Assembly: GCA_012845835.1 (NCBI GenBank)
Contig: JABAKD010000016.1
Span: forward strand, 5,197,919-5,261,918
Direction: 5' to 3'
DNA from: Undaria pinnatifida
Lineage: Eukaryota; Sar; Phaeophyceae; Laminariales; Alariaceae
DNA: 64,000 nucleotides
Shown here: positions 10,591 to 23,245 of the stretch, piece by piece
Layout of the letters: each line of letters starts with the position of its first letter
How positions within the stretch are numbered: position 1 is the first letter of the stretch
Position numbers and translations under genes: made by a program
Notes under the pieces: model-generated
The model's database searches: none
What the model was told of the DNA's origin: nothing
The model's input: only the letters and a program-made list of their open reading frames with translations

Positions 10591-11579
10591 GGCATTTCCC
10601 TAAAACAAGATCGTCTAAACATACCAGTGCTCGTAGATATACGCTTTATACCAGAGCTACAAGTAGACACGCAGAGAGCCGATCCCGATAACCCGGCGTT
10701 TACGCATGGAAGTGGACGAGTAAGAAAATTCGTAGAAGCTGCGCTCGTTCCGTCGCAAGCAGTCATCGTGAATCTTTAGAAGGGATTCGGCAAGTACAAG
10801 GCAGTCGTGCCTCTTTACTCTGCACTGCACACAAAAGATTCATATATTAACAACAGTAGTTAATACTAGGTATCAGGTACGACTATCAACATCAATATTG
10901 TAAAAGTACCCGGACTCTTCCACGCAGATAGCACGAAAAAAAAATAACCCTGGTGGCATGCAAGGGAGCTACTGGTCACTGGCCTACTATCCTCCTCGAG
11001 GAATGCGGGAAGAGTACGACCGACGTATCACGCAGCTTGCAGAGTTTAGAGTCGATATCGATCTATCGGGAAAACTCCCTGACGGATTATTGTTGTGATG
11101 TAGATTTACACCAAAAGGAGGCAACTACAGCAGTAGAAGTGCAGCGAAAACCACTGAGGATGATTGCTGCTGCGTGCCGTCGTAAAGGCATTGTCCCCCC
11201 ACCCCGCTTTTGCACTTGATGCTCTGTGACGATTTATAGGTGTCTGCCCACCGCCCCAACGCAAGTACCACTGCATCTGCTACCTGCTTGTATATAAACA
11301 CCGACCAGGGTACCTGGTATGGCAACAACTCATGTCAACCCTTTTGCAACTCATGTCAACCCTTTTGGGAAGAAAGAATAGCGATCAAAAAGCAACAAGT
11401 GCAGCAGTACCAAGTAGGTAGTAATGCAGTAATAATGCAGTAATATCAACCTTCTCGGAAGAGGGTGAAACAAGCAACAGCAGGACCAGTACCAGCATGC
11501 TGTGCGCGTATCGTACTATACATCTCCTTGCATTGAACTTCGTGCACATTCCCTGCCCGAGTAGCCCGAGCTGCTCCAT

Positions 11580-11755
11580 GTGGCCGATGCTGTAATCATC
11601 AATCATTATCGATCATCATCAATCATCATCCATATTCATGCTACAATCATGATTAATGTTCATATTACGATCACCATCTATGTTCACCCTTTGACCATCA
11701 TCCATGTTCGTGCTGTAATCACCGTTCATGTTCATGCTATAATCATCATCCATGG
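11580..11755. repeat. ATC-rich degenerate repeat
   Basis: Repeats of TCATCATCCATGTTCATG-like units with alternating AATCATCAT. Confidence 0.75.
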
Positions 11756-12051
11756 TCCACATTTTTTTACCTCTCAAATCGCAAAAGGGATACCAGGTAG
11801 TCTACGCTATTAACAGCAGTTAATTAAAACTATGTGCCATCCATATCCTATTCCAGCCCCGCCGAGTACCCTCGCCTGGCCCATGCTATAATCGACATCC
11901 GTTTTCAACCCCTTTTCTCTCTTCTTGAGTCTCAGAGAGGTTACCGTACAACGTCCAAGACAACACGCCACACACCACCCGGAACGAATTTCAGAGACGA
12001 TGTGCTTCAAAACAGGGTATGACGCACGCAACGAAAAAAAACTACAATGGG

Positions 12052-12195
12052 ACCCGAAGGGTGCGCCAGCTAGCGTTGGGCTGCGAAAGCAACTGAGTTA
12101 AACCGACACACGACGCGTATGAAAATACGTGGAAGTGTGGTGAGCTAAAGCTTTATTTTTCCCCATCCGCCGGAGGATGAAAAAAAAAAAAAAAA
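12052..12195 (+). mobile_element. Short structured poly(A)-tailed retroposon, copy 2
   Basis: Almost identical to 9016-9159 from ACCCGAAGGGTGCG to the A-run. Near identity implies recent movement. A target-site duplication is not obvious here. Confidence 0.8.
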
Positions 12196-12549
12196 CTCTC
12201 GCTTCGCAGAACAACAAACGAAACATCATCTTTATCAACGTACGACAGAATTAACCGTTCGTAGTCAGGGGCTCTACGGACGTACCGAGCTTATTGCTGT
12301 CAGAAGTAAGGAGGAGAAATAAGGCGTGGCCCCTCCTCGCGTGCATCTAGCTTCTCGTGCATAGCTGAGCAAGTACAGCAGACCCACACGAGCGGACGCC
12401 ACGACACTACCCGCCGCCGATTGATAGGCCTGGAGGACAGATCTACTATTGTGGGTTCTCCCGCCAACCCGCCCCCTTACCCTTTGAGGGCCCGTGTTTA
12501 TCTTGAATATAGTATAGCGAAAAAAAAACGACGATTGCCATCTTTTTAA

Positions 12550-12725
12550 GCGCCTACCAGTACGTGATCCCGCAGCAGCACGAACAGGGCCATGCTGCAC
12601 CCGTCCCGTACGAGTATTCTCATTGTTGTCGTTCGGACACCAATTTCATCATCACCAACCAGCAGTGGCCGATGCCGTAAGCATCATTTTTCGTCGTCAA
12701 TTTTTCCCTCTCAAGTTAAAGGGGC
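12550..12725 (+). repeat. Dispersed repeat family W, copy 1
   Basis: Shares GCGCCT-CAGTACG, the AGCAGG/CAGGGCCATGC-TGTACCC segment, ACCAATTT-ATCAT and the TTTTTCCCTCTCAAGT end with 13928-14095. Homology is patchy and old. Confidence 0.5.
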
Positions 12726-13775
12726 AAATAACTCGTGGCTTTGGAAATATGCCGTTGAGATCGTTCCATAGGCGCATCGCTCGTGGTTAACATTTGCACC
12801 CTCCCTGTCGTGGAAAAAATCAGTTTCGAAATAATCGGAGGGGTGTGTCATACCGCGAGCTACACGATAATTAGTTGTAGCTCCTCAACGTGCGTACTAC
12901 CAGGTATTAATACAGGCCTTGCGATGGAAAATAATCAAAACGTAAGGGTGCCAATTTTTTTTTGTCGTTTCTTGGGGGGCTTCAAGGGGAAAACGTGTAC
13001 AAAAAAAAAGTCAAGATTACGAGTATTAATAACAACCACACAAAGAAGCCCGGGTCGCATGGGAAGTGGATGCGCACGGACCGCAAGGAAAAGAAGCTCA
13101 CGCGTGAGGCATGGTGACATGGTGATATTCGTATTGCTGTACGCTGTACGCTCCGAAAAAGTTATATGAACACCTAGTAGTGTACCGATATACCTGGTAC
13201 CAGATCCCAACCCCACCAGAAGCCTAAGCCCTAACCTAGCCCGAATATCATAGGGGGTGGGACCAGGGTGTGTACATATTGAATTCAGTACTTTGGGTAG
13301 GGGTGCATGGCTCATGTACACCGCCAAGGGTGTACCAGGTATTTTTTTTTTTCGCCCTGAAGCGGCCACCTTTTCACCCTTTTCCCTTGGCAGACCGCAC
13401 AACAAGTCAACCTTGCACGAGTGCGAGAGTAAGATAGGTAGGTGTGCATGCCTAGTATGCGCACCTACTAGGTGTGAATACTTTTTTTTCGTGTACGCTA
13501 TTCTTGACATTAATATATGCTTGACAAGGTTGAAATCGTCCTGTTGTTGATCGCTATACATGAGGTTAACCTGATTGGGACCCAAAGACAGCGACAAACA
13601 TCGTACTTCTGTGACCACATCAGAGTTCGTCTCTCTCAGGAGGCATCGGCACGGACACTGGTTTGCTGGGTGTAGATGGGTGTAAACATCAATTAGATAC
13701 GCATATGAACAACACACACATCGCCATAATCTTGGACTAAAACCATCATTTTGCGAGTACAAAAGTAGAGGTAAC

Positions 13776-13918
13776 GTAGAGGTCCCTCTATAGTGCCTGT
13801 GAATTCGCTTGGCACAGATGGGAACAACAAGCAGTGCATTATGCGGAGTAGTGCCGGTTGCCGCTATAGTGCCTATATTTCCGGCTAGGACATATCGGCA
13901 CTATAGAGGAACCGCTAC
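13776..13918. mobile_element. Mariner-type MITE, copy 1
   Basis: A 22-bp terminal inverted repeat (13776-13797 and 13897-13918, 20 of 22 positions matching) contains CCTCTATAGTGCC. TA sits at the same place in both borders, as expected for TA target duplication. It is about 140 bp with no ORF, so it must have been mobilised by a transposase made elsewhere. Confidence 0.78.
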
Positions 13919-13927
13919 TCTGTAGTG

Positions 13928-14095
13928 TGAGCGCCTGGCAGTACGAGCAGGATCAAGCTGTACCCTTGCGGTATGATACGACTCCTAGCTTATTGCATTC
14001 AGAAACCAATTTTTATCATTTTCCCAACCAAGCTGCGGCAGACGCTGTAATCGTCGTTGATAGTTGCCACTTTTCCCCCTCTCAAGTCCCTAAAA
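13928..14095 (+). repeat. Dispersed repeat family W, copy 2
   Basis: Diverged counterpart of 12550-12725. A shorter echo of the CCCTCTCAAGTTC end occurs at 52755. No coding potential recognised. Confidence 0.5.
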
Positions 14096-14344
14096 GCGTT
14101 GATGGTACAGCAACTACTACACCACCAGAACGCAGTAACATGTCGGTTCATGAGTACTACACGTGTACGTATGATAATGGCTGTAGGAGCTCGAATAGGC
14201 AGCAGCCGCCGCGGTATGGTGAATTATACTAGTCAGAAGTCAGAAGCGCAGTCCTACTACTACTACACTCAACGTATGCATTACTCTTGCGTCTCTGCGT
14301 TGGTTTAGTACGAAGCAGCATTAGGCAAATAGCGGACTCCATGA

Positions 14345-14500
14345 AAATCAGCAAGCAGACGGAACGCTGAACCCTAAGCGCAATAAAAAACGAAAGCAAA
14401 CACCGGGGGGTGGGGGGAGGAAGGGACGACACCTGCTGCGGCCACGGCTTTCCAGAAGGTCGCTGAAGGTGGATAAAACCTCCCACGAGTTGAGCCAGAA
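14345..14500 (+). mobile_element. SINE core fragment (type 1)
   Basis: Shares GCTGAACCCTAAGCGCAATA, a G-run, GGGACGACACCTGC and CCACGGCTTTCCAGAAGG with the type-1 SINEs. No tRNA-like head is recognised. Confidence 0.65.
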
Positions 14501-15728
14501 AGTACAAGTGGTCACCAGAAACAAAACAGGAATAGGATCACGAACAAGAACAACCGTCATGACGAGTCACAACGACGCGTCAAACCACGCTGGACGGAAA
14601 TGCAACGACCGTTCGGACACTCATACAAAGACATCAATGGTCCTTACATTTACGTTCATAGTGGAAGTACCAGTACCTCACAAGGGCAGAGGACAAGGGG
14701 ACTCTCCTCGCGACAGGCGTGTAATCTGTGCGTTTGTTGTTGCTGCTGTTGTCGTTATCGTATTAGCTCTTTTAGTACTGCACTATATCGAAACATACCT
14801 CTAACTCTAATTTCAACAAATATGTCCCCGAAACGGGAGTGCACTCTTAACGGCTTAAGTCATATGTGCCAGAATCACTAAGTTCGTGGTCACAGGGCAG
14901 GCTCCAACAACAACTACTACTATTACTAAGACTGTACGTAAAATTACCCAAGACAGGGCTCGAGCGCGATCTTGTGGCCTCAGTTTGTCAAAGCACAAGG
15001 GCACTTGGAGCAGTCACAAAAAGCAAGCACCAACGGCTCTGTGTACGGTATCGCTATACAGCGAACGAATTGTACCGTTTTAAAAGACATACCATTGTGT
15101 ACATCAGTATATGTACCATTACTGTTCCAGTACATGATACCAGCGCATGAATACTGTACCGGTATATGGAGCTCTGCTCATTCGCGCGGCGTGTGACTGT
15201 GCTACTGCCACAGCAGTAGCAACTACCATTGTATATCTGGTATAAAATTATACGCCATACTCCGTACAACACGGAAAAAAAATACCTCGCACCGGTATAA
15301 AATGACCCTTTTCGCTGCGAAAGGCCGATGTTCGACCTGTTGTATATACATAAAGTACGGGTAGAGCTACTCGTACAACGTTCTACTGTATTAATACATA
15401 TTCGTGATAAACTACCATGTACATACATACGAGTAGCCACTTTGAACCGCAGGATGGTCATGGTTGCGGTTGCGGACACGATCATGACTACAAACACATT
15501 TCACGCCCCCAGTTTCCTTGTCCCGTTCGCACTAGTCCTGTATATACGTAGTCATGCCCGCAGTTTTCGAAAATGGTCTACGAGTACGAATATAGTACCA
15601 TTGAGTACAACACCGGCACTAATATAAGAAACAGAGGTAATGGCTGTAGCCTCTAGGCTTCAATTCGAGAAAGGGTGTGATACTTCTTTACCAGGTAGGC
15701 CAGGTAGGCCAATTTCCTTGCGGGTCAG

Positions 15729-15856
15729 TTTCTTATGAGAGGGACGGCAGTATAGCTCTTTCTTATGACAGGGTCGGTCGTGCAGCTGTTTTCTATGAGA
15801 GGGCCGGCAGTACAGCTCTTTCTTACGAGAGGACAGGTAGTGTAGCTTTTTCTCGC
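15729..15856. repeat. 30-bp tandem repeat, about four copies
   Basis: Units begin TCTTATGAGAGGG and carry CGGCAGTATAGCT, at 15731, 15761, 15791 and 15821. A related fragment is at 16200. The period is a multiple of three, which explains the open reading across it. Confidence 0.85.
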
Positions 15857-16145
15857 GCTAGGGGTGCAGCAGATTCTAAGAAATTTCTGAGCCCTCCTGA
15901 TATGAGGACCTTGCTATCTCACCCAAAACAATGACTTCGATGACGTTCCTTCGCGCAACCCGACCAATATTTCTATGCCCCAGTATTAAAAACAAGTAAA
16001 AAACAAATACCTGGTATAAAGTCACCCTTACAAACCGACAGTTTCACACTCGAGGAGCTCAACCAATCAGAAGGTCAGAAGAAAAAAAAAAAGTTTGGCC
16101 CAAGTAGTGCAACCCCTACCGCACTATAGAGGGATGACACAGAAG
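15857..16145 (+). repeat. Dispersed repeat family V, copy 1
   Basis: Shares GGTGCAGCAGATTCTAAG, ATGACTTCGA-GACGTTC, CGCAACCCGACCAAT and the GAGGAGCTCAACC...CCTACCGCACTATAGAGGGA block with 49930-50210. No ORF is conserved between copies. Confidence 0.75.
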
Positions 16146-16214
16146 ACCGGCATGCAGTGCAGTGCTCGTTCTTGTCAGTGGGCCGGTAATGTACCTCTTG
16201 CGTATGAGAGGGTT

Positions 16215-16550
16215 GATTTTTTGTTGATTTTTGCTCATCCCATCTATTATCTTCGCACCTTTTGCTTCCTCTTTCTCCCTCCCTAGACGTAACTCAGATC
16301 CAGTAGGGTCACAAATCAGCCTGTTCTACCCCCTCCCCACTACGGTACGCGCCTTCGTTTTTATCGCGAGAAGAACTCAGCACTTTCTTCCCTCGTCGAC
16401 CCCCGTCGAATTACGCTTACCCACGCTATAAAGCGCTCTCGGTAGTTGGTGTCTCTGGAAAATAAAACCTTCATACCACGATTTGAACCCTAACTCCAAT
16501 CTTATTAGTGTTCGAGGTTCACCACTAAACCACCGGGGTGACCGGTAGTG
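16215..16550 (-). mobile_element. SINE (type 2), full length with tRNA-like head
   Basis: Read on the minus strand, it starts with a tRNA-like head (A-box TGGTTTAGTGGTGA, B-box GGTTCAAATCG). It continues through a core (CTCGCGATAAAAACGAAGGC) and ends GGGATGAGCAAAAATC. It is about 335 bp. The core matches that of the type-1 SINEs, but head and tail differ. It is presumably transcribed by Pol III from the internal boxes. Confidence 0.75.
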
Positions 16551-16593
16551 TAGTCCATTATTAATAGCATTACAGCCGTGTAGTCTAATAGCA

Positions 16594-19070
16594 TCACAGA
16601 GGTCGTATGTGCGGCGTGTTTGAGGAAGCAGGCGGGCAGCAGACAGAAGGACAGAGGGTCAAGACACCAAGAGTCCGCCATAGATGGAACGGTGAAGCCG
16701 CATCCTCTGCTGCCGCATAGGCCATGCGCCGCCGCAGCATATCGCTGTGATCGCCGAAATATAACAGAGGGAAAAGGGGGAATTGTGACGGTAACAGAAT
16801 ACGCGGAAGTGCGGCAAGAACGGTATTTGAGGAGAGCTTCAAACTTGTGTGCGCGCCTCCGTCAAGGGGGTCGTACAGCGTTACGGCTAGCAGCGCGTAG
16901 ACAGAGCAGCGCGGTACAGGGCACAGAACCGTATGACACAGAACAACTACACCATCGTACCCTACAGAGCAGTACAGGCGTACGTATTTCAGTACAAACA
17001 ACTACCTGGTACATTTGTAGCAAGCACAAAACAGGGCAATATCAGTCCACGACTTGCTTGACCAGTGACGCGCCAATGAACAGTCTTTACAGCACGCAAA
17101 ACATCAACTCGCGCTTGGTACGCACCGTATGTATGTAACAACTACAAGTAATGTAACAACAAGAAACTTCTTGTCTGTACACCTGGTATACGTACATTGT
17201 CGAAAGCTGCAACGAGGGTGTGGTTGGTTCGTGGCAGTGTCTCTGCTGACCATCAACCTCTTTGCGGCCAACGGAAAACGAGTGTCGCAAAAACGTTACG
17301 ATTACAGAATCGTCCACACGGAGCAGCCCGGGCTGCTGGGGTGGCGCGTGTGCCCTACGAAGGCGCAACGTTAGGAGCTACTTGTTACTAATACCTGGTG
17401 TATACGACACGCGCACGACACGCTGAACGCTCATGCTCGTATTGCTGCACGTTCATCCTTAACGGTCTATAAGATCGCAAAATATCGTTTTGTTTTCAAC
17501 TGTAAGAACCGGCTCCAATAGGGTTACAATTAATATCCTTACATGAATGTATACTGATACTACGCCAAGGAGATTTACATCCCCACAATCATCTCTGTTT
17601 CAGCATACCCCGCGGGTATCATATAAAACCCACAAATATACATGTATACGGACCAATAATACGTAGGTATTTTACGTATTGATATCTCGGGAGGATATAG
17701 CAGTCAGGACCGAATATGGTTAGCAAAAATTGGGAAATATGTAAGTTTTTGCGTCTATCGTAGGTCCTGGTTAACATGGTCCCTCGTATTAGCATACTTT
17801 TCTTCCCCACTGATTCAGCATTCCGACGCAGCTGGCTGGAGCGTTTTCGTTGTAACTACTTTAGGACACACAGCGAAAAGTGTCGCAAAAGCATGGCGGC
17901 TACAGCACCGGCCACACGGAGCAGCCTTTCCCACTGAGATAGGGCATGCATCCGAACCGCAACGCAAGGACCTGCACGACACGCGCAACATCATGTTACT
18001 TGCGCTGGCTTCTTCATGCTCTTCCCGTGACGGAGATCCTTTGTCACAATTAACAGCAGGACAAAAACAAAACCAAAAAACGGTGGGAGAAAACAAAACA
18101 TGTCCCCGTTTGTGGTTGAGCTGTTCGTTCGATAGTATGTACCAGACATGTTTTTGCCTGGTGTACACTAAACACGCTAGGCAGCACCTCACACGACCAG
18201 AGCAGTAGTAGTCGTCATGTAGGAAAGCTCGACTGAAAAGTGGACATGCTTTCTTTATATGTCACAAACTTAGGTATTTTACCGATGGATCTCCGCGGTA
18301 CACGGATGATACGACCTACTTTATCTCGATTTTAGGTCGCTGTCCCTCGGTCCCAAAATCGGCTCACGCTGAACTCTGAATACGCCGTGCTCACAGTCTC
18401 TGTCTACAGTTTTGTCCCCCGGTACAAACACATGCCTGCCGGGGATTTTGTCGCGTATACAGGTCGGCATTCCAACCGCTCTTCGACTTTTATCATTACT
18501 CCCGTCCACGCGCTAATCTATACTTGGAGTAAATGTGCCAGGTATTTACGTACTTACTACTCTTACCTGTGCGCCTGTGCGTATACACGAATGCAAACAC
18601 TTACTATTGCACCTGATATGATACACAACTACTACAACATTCGTAGGTGCGGTTCTTCATCATTGTCTTCCAAATTCAAAAGGTCCTTCCTACGTCGACA
18701 TCCGAGATGGGAGGGGCCTATCAAAATTATCGCATTATTATGTTACACATACCGTAACTAATACGAAAGACATGAAGTTCGCCAAAATCTAGGGTTGTAT
18801 TCTGTACAGGTAATATAGAGCATAAAGCGGTGAGAGTACTATTATAGTATTAATATATAGTATTAATGTTTTTAGTGCATGCAATACTGCAGTATGGACA
18901 ACTACGTTGATGAAATATGACGCTGAGCGCAAATACCGCTTCTAGAGTAGCGGTCCTATGCAGGATGCGAGATTCCGCATGAAGCAAAAATGACTGCAAA
19001 CCTTAGTCATTATGCGTGGAGCGAATCTCTTCCCAGAGCTACACCACGCGCTCCTTTCAAGTGGGGGCAG
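16594..19070. other. Unassigned non-coding stretch
   Basis: No convincing exon, RNA gene or named repeat. A short echo (GTGTCGCAAAA...CACACGGAGCAGCC) occurs at 17283 and 17879, which suggests an old duplication. TACCTGGTA-type motifs occur at 17008, 17181 and 17392. The longest open stretch (16620-17138, plus) has no recognisable domain. Confidence 0.5.
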
Positions 19071-19097
19071 CATTAACAGCAATTAATAGAAGTCGAA

Positions 19098-19390
19098 GTC
19101 TGACATTGGGTCAGCGGTAGACTATTATCTTTGCTGGCGGAAGCGCTGGAGTTCGAATCTCGGGCGACGCACACTATTTGTGAAGGGCATCTTCCTAAAT
19201 CTTCGTCCGTGGTGAAAGCGCGAGAGCGTGAGTTAGCAAAAACTGATGAAATTCCACGAGCAGCGGAAATGCTGAACCCTCTGCACGACAAAAAAGAAGG
19301 CACGTACCGGGGGGGGGGCTCACGACACCTGTACCGCGGCTTTTGCCCAGAAGTATCATAGCAGCAAAAAGCTAAATTAAACAAAAAAAG
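19098..19390 (+). mobile_element. SINE (type 1 core, distinct tRNA-like head)
   Basis: The head has A-box-like GGGTCAGCGGTAGA and B-box GGAGTTCGAATCTCGGG. It is followed by the core GCGCGAGAGCGTGAGTTAGC, GAAATGCTGAACCCT and a G-run, then CGACACCTG...GCCCAGAAG and an A-rich end. The head has tRNA-like spacing, but its acceptor arms do not pair convincingly, so it is a SINE promoter rather than a tRNA gene. Confidence 0.75.
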
Positions 19391-19606
19391 AGTTCGGTAC
19401 ACCCGTAGACGCCATCGTGAGGTTAGCGGTTGGAAACACCGACGAGCTCGTTTAACTCCGAGGCGAAACAAGGTAGGGCGCACAGCGGGCAAACTGCTGT
19501 CTACGACAGCCAAGCACACAGAGTTGGCATACGAACAAGTCAACCGGTTACCGTTGACACCGGAGTGCCAGAAGGACTCTTCCAAGGGTGTGTTTAATAG
19601 GTATTG

Positions 19607-19833
19607 CGGGTACCCGGGTACACGCACACCCGAGTATCACCAATAACAATCAGATGTGGGCGCGGATACCCGGGTACAAAGCCGAGTATCACCAATATCA
19701 ACCAGACGTGACACCCTGGTACCCTACAGTATACTCTTCGATACCCGGGTATATACCTGAGTATCACCCACAACAATCAGATGTTGCTGCGGGTACCCGG
19801 GTACCCGAATATCAGTAACAACAATCGAACTTG
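19607..19833. repeat. Tandem repeat with TACCCGGGTA palindrome
   Basis: Four irregular units of about 50-70 bp, each with TACCCGGGTA followed by GAGTATCACC(A/C)A and AACAATCAGA. The palindrome lies at the same place in each unit. Confidence 0.82.
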
Positions 19834-20318
19834 GTACCCTGCCACCCAAGAGTATAATGTAGGCATGTCCCCCCCCTGGGTCCTGTCCCTCGGCATATTC
19901 TACGACCTCTCACACATTCTCTCAGCTCTGAATTGCCGACGAACAAATCATTTTTTGGGGACCTCCTGAATTTCTTTGCTCTCGTCGTTGTAAGCTCCTC
20001 ACGCTATGTTTTCATCTTTTCTTCTCCTTTTTTCGCAAGTCACTCTCAGGTGAGCTCAGCTCTGCAGAGCAGCGCCGTGCCCTGCCGTGCAGTGCGGAGC
20101 TGTATTTACTATTTCGTACAAATCAGATATCATACGAAGTATCACACCAGATACAGGTAGGTATGCACGTAAACACACAAGCAATGCACTCCCAACTCAG
20201 CTCAACTCAGCTACGCCTAGCAGGGCAGCGCGGGGCCGCGCAGTGCAGTGTCCTGCCCTGCGGTGTGGTGCCGTGCTTCGCCGTGCTCTCTTTCGTACAT
20301 ACAGCAGTACCAGGTATC

Positions 20319-20625
20319 ATTTTTTTTTTTTTCACACACTTCTACGTTCCAACTTCTGGCCAAGCCGTGGTCACAGGTGTCGTCCCTTCTCCCCCCCGGT
20401 TCTTGCCTTCAATTTTTATCGCGCATAGGGTTTAGCAATCCCGTTGCTCGTCGATTTTTCATCGAGGGTTGCTGACTCACGCTCTCGCGTTTTCCGCAAG
20501 TGAATTTGTGCACGAGAAAAAGTCCCCACGAGTTTATATAAGTATGCACTAGGGGGGATTTGAACTAACGAAAAACTGACCTATACCAGGCTCGAGGATA
20601 ACCTGATACGCCACCGGGGCGACCC
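20319..20625 (-). mobile_element. SINE (type 1), full length with tRNA-like head
   Basis: On the minus strand: a head GGTCGCCCCGGTGGCGTATC (A-box) with B-box AGTTCAAATCCCCCC, a core with CGCGAGAGCGTGAGTCAGC and TATGCGCGATAAAAATTGAA, and an A13 tail (T-run at 20319-20332 on plus). The 11-mer AGTACCAGGTA lies on both sides, consistent with a target-site duplication. Confidence 0.82.
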
Positions 20626-20639
20626 GTTGCACATGCGAA

Positions 20640-22320
20640 GTACCAGGTACCCACACTAAATACTAGTCCTCGCTTTCTTCTTCATTGATTGTCCTCTTTA
20701 CCAGGTACCAGGTACTGGTAAGGTTTTTCGTTACCCTTTTTATTTCGCACATGACACCCGTGCTGCCGGCCTGAACGTGACATCGCCAGCAAGCACACAG
20801 CACAGGGCAATCAGCTCTGCATAAGCAGTTGTTGACCTTACCAAGTCCCTCGTTGCACCAAATAATGGACCTCTTATTTCTGCCCCTTCACATTTTGTTG
20901 CTGCTTCCATGCGCGAGCCGTAGCGGGAGGCGCCAGCCCCCCGCGGAACCGAGCCCTTGTACACCCCAATATATAAAAATTGGTCTCTTCCGCTTTCAGG
21001 TTAAGCAGAGCTCGTCGCGGGCAATGAAAAAGGCTTATCACACCCCCTTCCGGTCTTTCGAGGGGAGCAAATGTTCAAATAGTGGTATTTTGGTTACAGC
21101 ATCGGCCACACGATGCAGTCCGAGCTAAAGCGGTAGACAATGATGTGTCCGGCCTGCAATGTACATTCCGGGTCGAATTACAGGTGGTGTTCGTGAAAAC
21201 CGAAATATAGGTGGCGTTTACACGTTTGACACCTTGTGTAGCTGTTTTTCACCAACAGGTAGGATTATATGTTGGCACATGTTTGCATGTCAACCAGGGG
21301 ACAGAAAAAAAATCCCCGGTTTGAAAATAGGGGATGAACGGATGAAATCCCTGGGTCTTCGCTCTTAAGAAAAATGTACCAAAAATCCTCGCAAAAATAT
21401 CAAAAATGAGCGACTTTCTTCAGTTTTTCCTTGCCCACTGCAGGTTCGTCCGTTCCTGTTTCGGTGCAGCAGTAGCAGCAGCAGCACCGGCACCGGCACC
21501 AGCACCAGCACCAGCAGAGTTCATGCTCTACAGAAACCAGGATGGATGATCCTCGATTTGACTCGCGCTGCTCCCTTCCTCGCTGGGAAAGAGGGTCAAC
21601 ATTGACACACGCTCACGATCGTAATATTGGGAGTTCCACTCCGATTTTTGGCTTGTTGGTTCGGGGGGGAAAATGCGAATCCAACGTAAAATTCCGTTTT
21701 CAAAACAAAAAACCGTAAGTGCCATCAACATATACGGAAACGAGGCAAGCTCCGTCTGCCCTTGCTTGGGGAGACGAGAGCAAGGTCATCGTCTTGACTG
21801 TTCTGGTCGTTCTTCTGGTTTTTCAGTGCCCTAGGTCATCGTAGACATCGAGAAAAAAAACGAATCCAACAAAAATATTTACCGCCCAAGATATTAATAT
21901 AAATGTCCACCCGCCACCTATAAATTGGCCCGGTAAAGAGTATGCACTGCACTGCTGCATGTTCTTCCTGGTTGCTTGATAATATCGCACTCGCAGTTTT
22001 TTTTGTTGCTATGGGTGAAGAAAAGCTTGAGTATCACGAAAGCCGCATGGAACACACTCCACCCCACCACCGAGGAAACAAAAATTAAAGACATGGTGAA
22101 GCGTGGGCGGAAGAAGTCAGCCGTGGCTGAGAGGCCCCCTTTTTCCTATTTTTTTCGTTTCAATCCAACACATTCATTAGCCTTGGGCAGAAATGATGGA
22201 ACGAAACACGAAACTGAGGGTGGTTTCAGGGTGTCGACAAATGTATGTAGGAGGAAGAGCGGGAGACCTCCATCTCGCCATGCCCGGAAAGAAAAGCATC
22301 TGCATATGCCCTACATACCA
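20640..22320. other. Unassigned non-coding stretch between two SINE copies
   Basis: Only short repeats are visible: TACCAGGTACCAGGTACTGG at 20699 and a CAGCAG/CACCGG run at 21468-21515. No supported exon. Confidence 0.5.
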
Positions 22321-22327
22321 GCTGCTA

Positions 22328-22614
22328 TTTTTTTTTTTTCAACACTTCTACGTTCCAGCTTCTGGACAAGCCGTGGTCACAGGTGTCGTCCCTTCTCCCC
22401 CCCGGTTCTTGCCTTCAATTTTTATCGCGCATAGGGTTCAGCAATCCCACCGCTCGTCGATTTTTCATCGAGGGTTGCTAACTCACGCTCTCGCGTTTTC
22501 CGCAAGTCAATTTGTGCGCAAAAGAAAGTCCCCACGAATTTATACGAGTATGCACTCGGGGGGATTCGAACTCCCGAAAATGACCTATACCAGGCTCGAG
22601 GATAACCTGATACG
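22328..22614 (-). mobile_element. SINE (type 1), slightly 5'-truncated
   Basis: About 95% like the copy at 20319 by eye, from the A-tail through the B-box (GGGAGTTCGAATCCCCCC) to GCGTATCAGG. The first ~15 bp of the head are missing. ATACCAGC flanks both ends, a probable target-site duplication. Confidence 0.82.
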
Positions 22615-23059
22615 CTATATACCAGCCCGACAATGACCATACCTGATAAGCTCTATGTGGAAAAAAATGCGTACAAGTTCGATATAGAACTGAGACCATG
22701 CGGCACTGCTTTCATCAACCAAGACTCGTTGATAATCGTACCCGCATGCCGATACATCAAAGGATTGCAACGCCCATTGGTTGACCAGGGGATGTCCAGT
22801 TATCATTCCCTCTCAAAGATCTCGGAGTTTCGCACATTTTTTAAGCATCCTTCATATCGATTATTTGTAGTCGGACTACTACTACTGTAGAGCCAAAGAC
22901 GCATCCGATGGCAGCGGGTACACCTAAAAAGACAAGGTTATTTACTCGATGAGCTCCATGCCTCACCCCAAAAAGTGACGTTGCGAATACATGAAAGCGC
23001 AGCCCGATCAACGAATGTACAGCAGTACCTCGTATCGCTTAATACGGGTGGCTTGATGG

Positions 23060-23173
23060 TCAACCAACTATCTAGAGTGACTGGAGCCTGCCCTGTAACC
23101 ACGGACTTGATTATGCGAGTCAATGCGAGAACACAACAACAACAGTAACAACAACAACAACAACAACAACAGT

Positions 23174-23237
<64 letters not shown>

Positions 23238-23245
23238 CAACAGAC
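23060..23245 (+). mobile_element. Repeat ending in an (AAC)n tail, copy 1
   Basis: GAGTGACTGGAGCCTGCCCT, GTAACCACGGACTTGATTAT and GCGAGTCAATGCGAGAACA run into about 100 bp of AAC triplets (23129-23240). The same head joined to a short AAC tail occurs at 35824, which suggests a retroposon end with a microsatellite tail. Confidence 0.62.

Noticed and set aside
15729-15934. 85-codon frame in the 30-bp repeat
   Set aside because: Repeat period of ten codons. No start context or homology.
16620-17138. 172-codon plus-strand gene
   Set aside because: No recognisable domain. The minus strand is also open over most of it.
19098-19172. A functional tRNA gene
   Set aside because: A- and B-box-like sequences are present, but the acceptor stem does not close and the segment continues into a SINE core.
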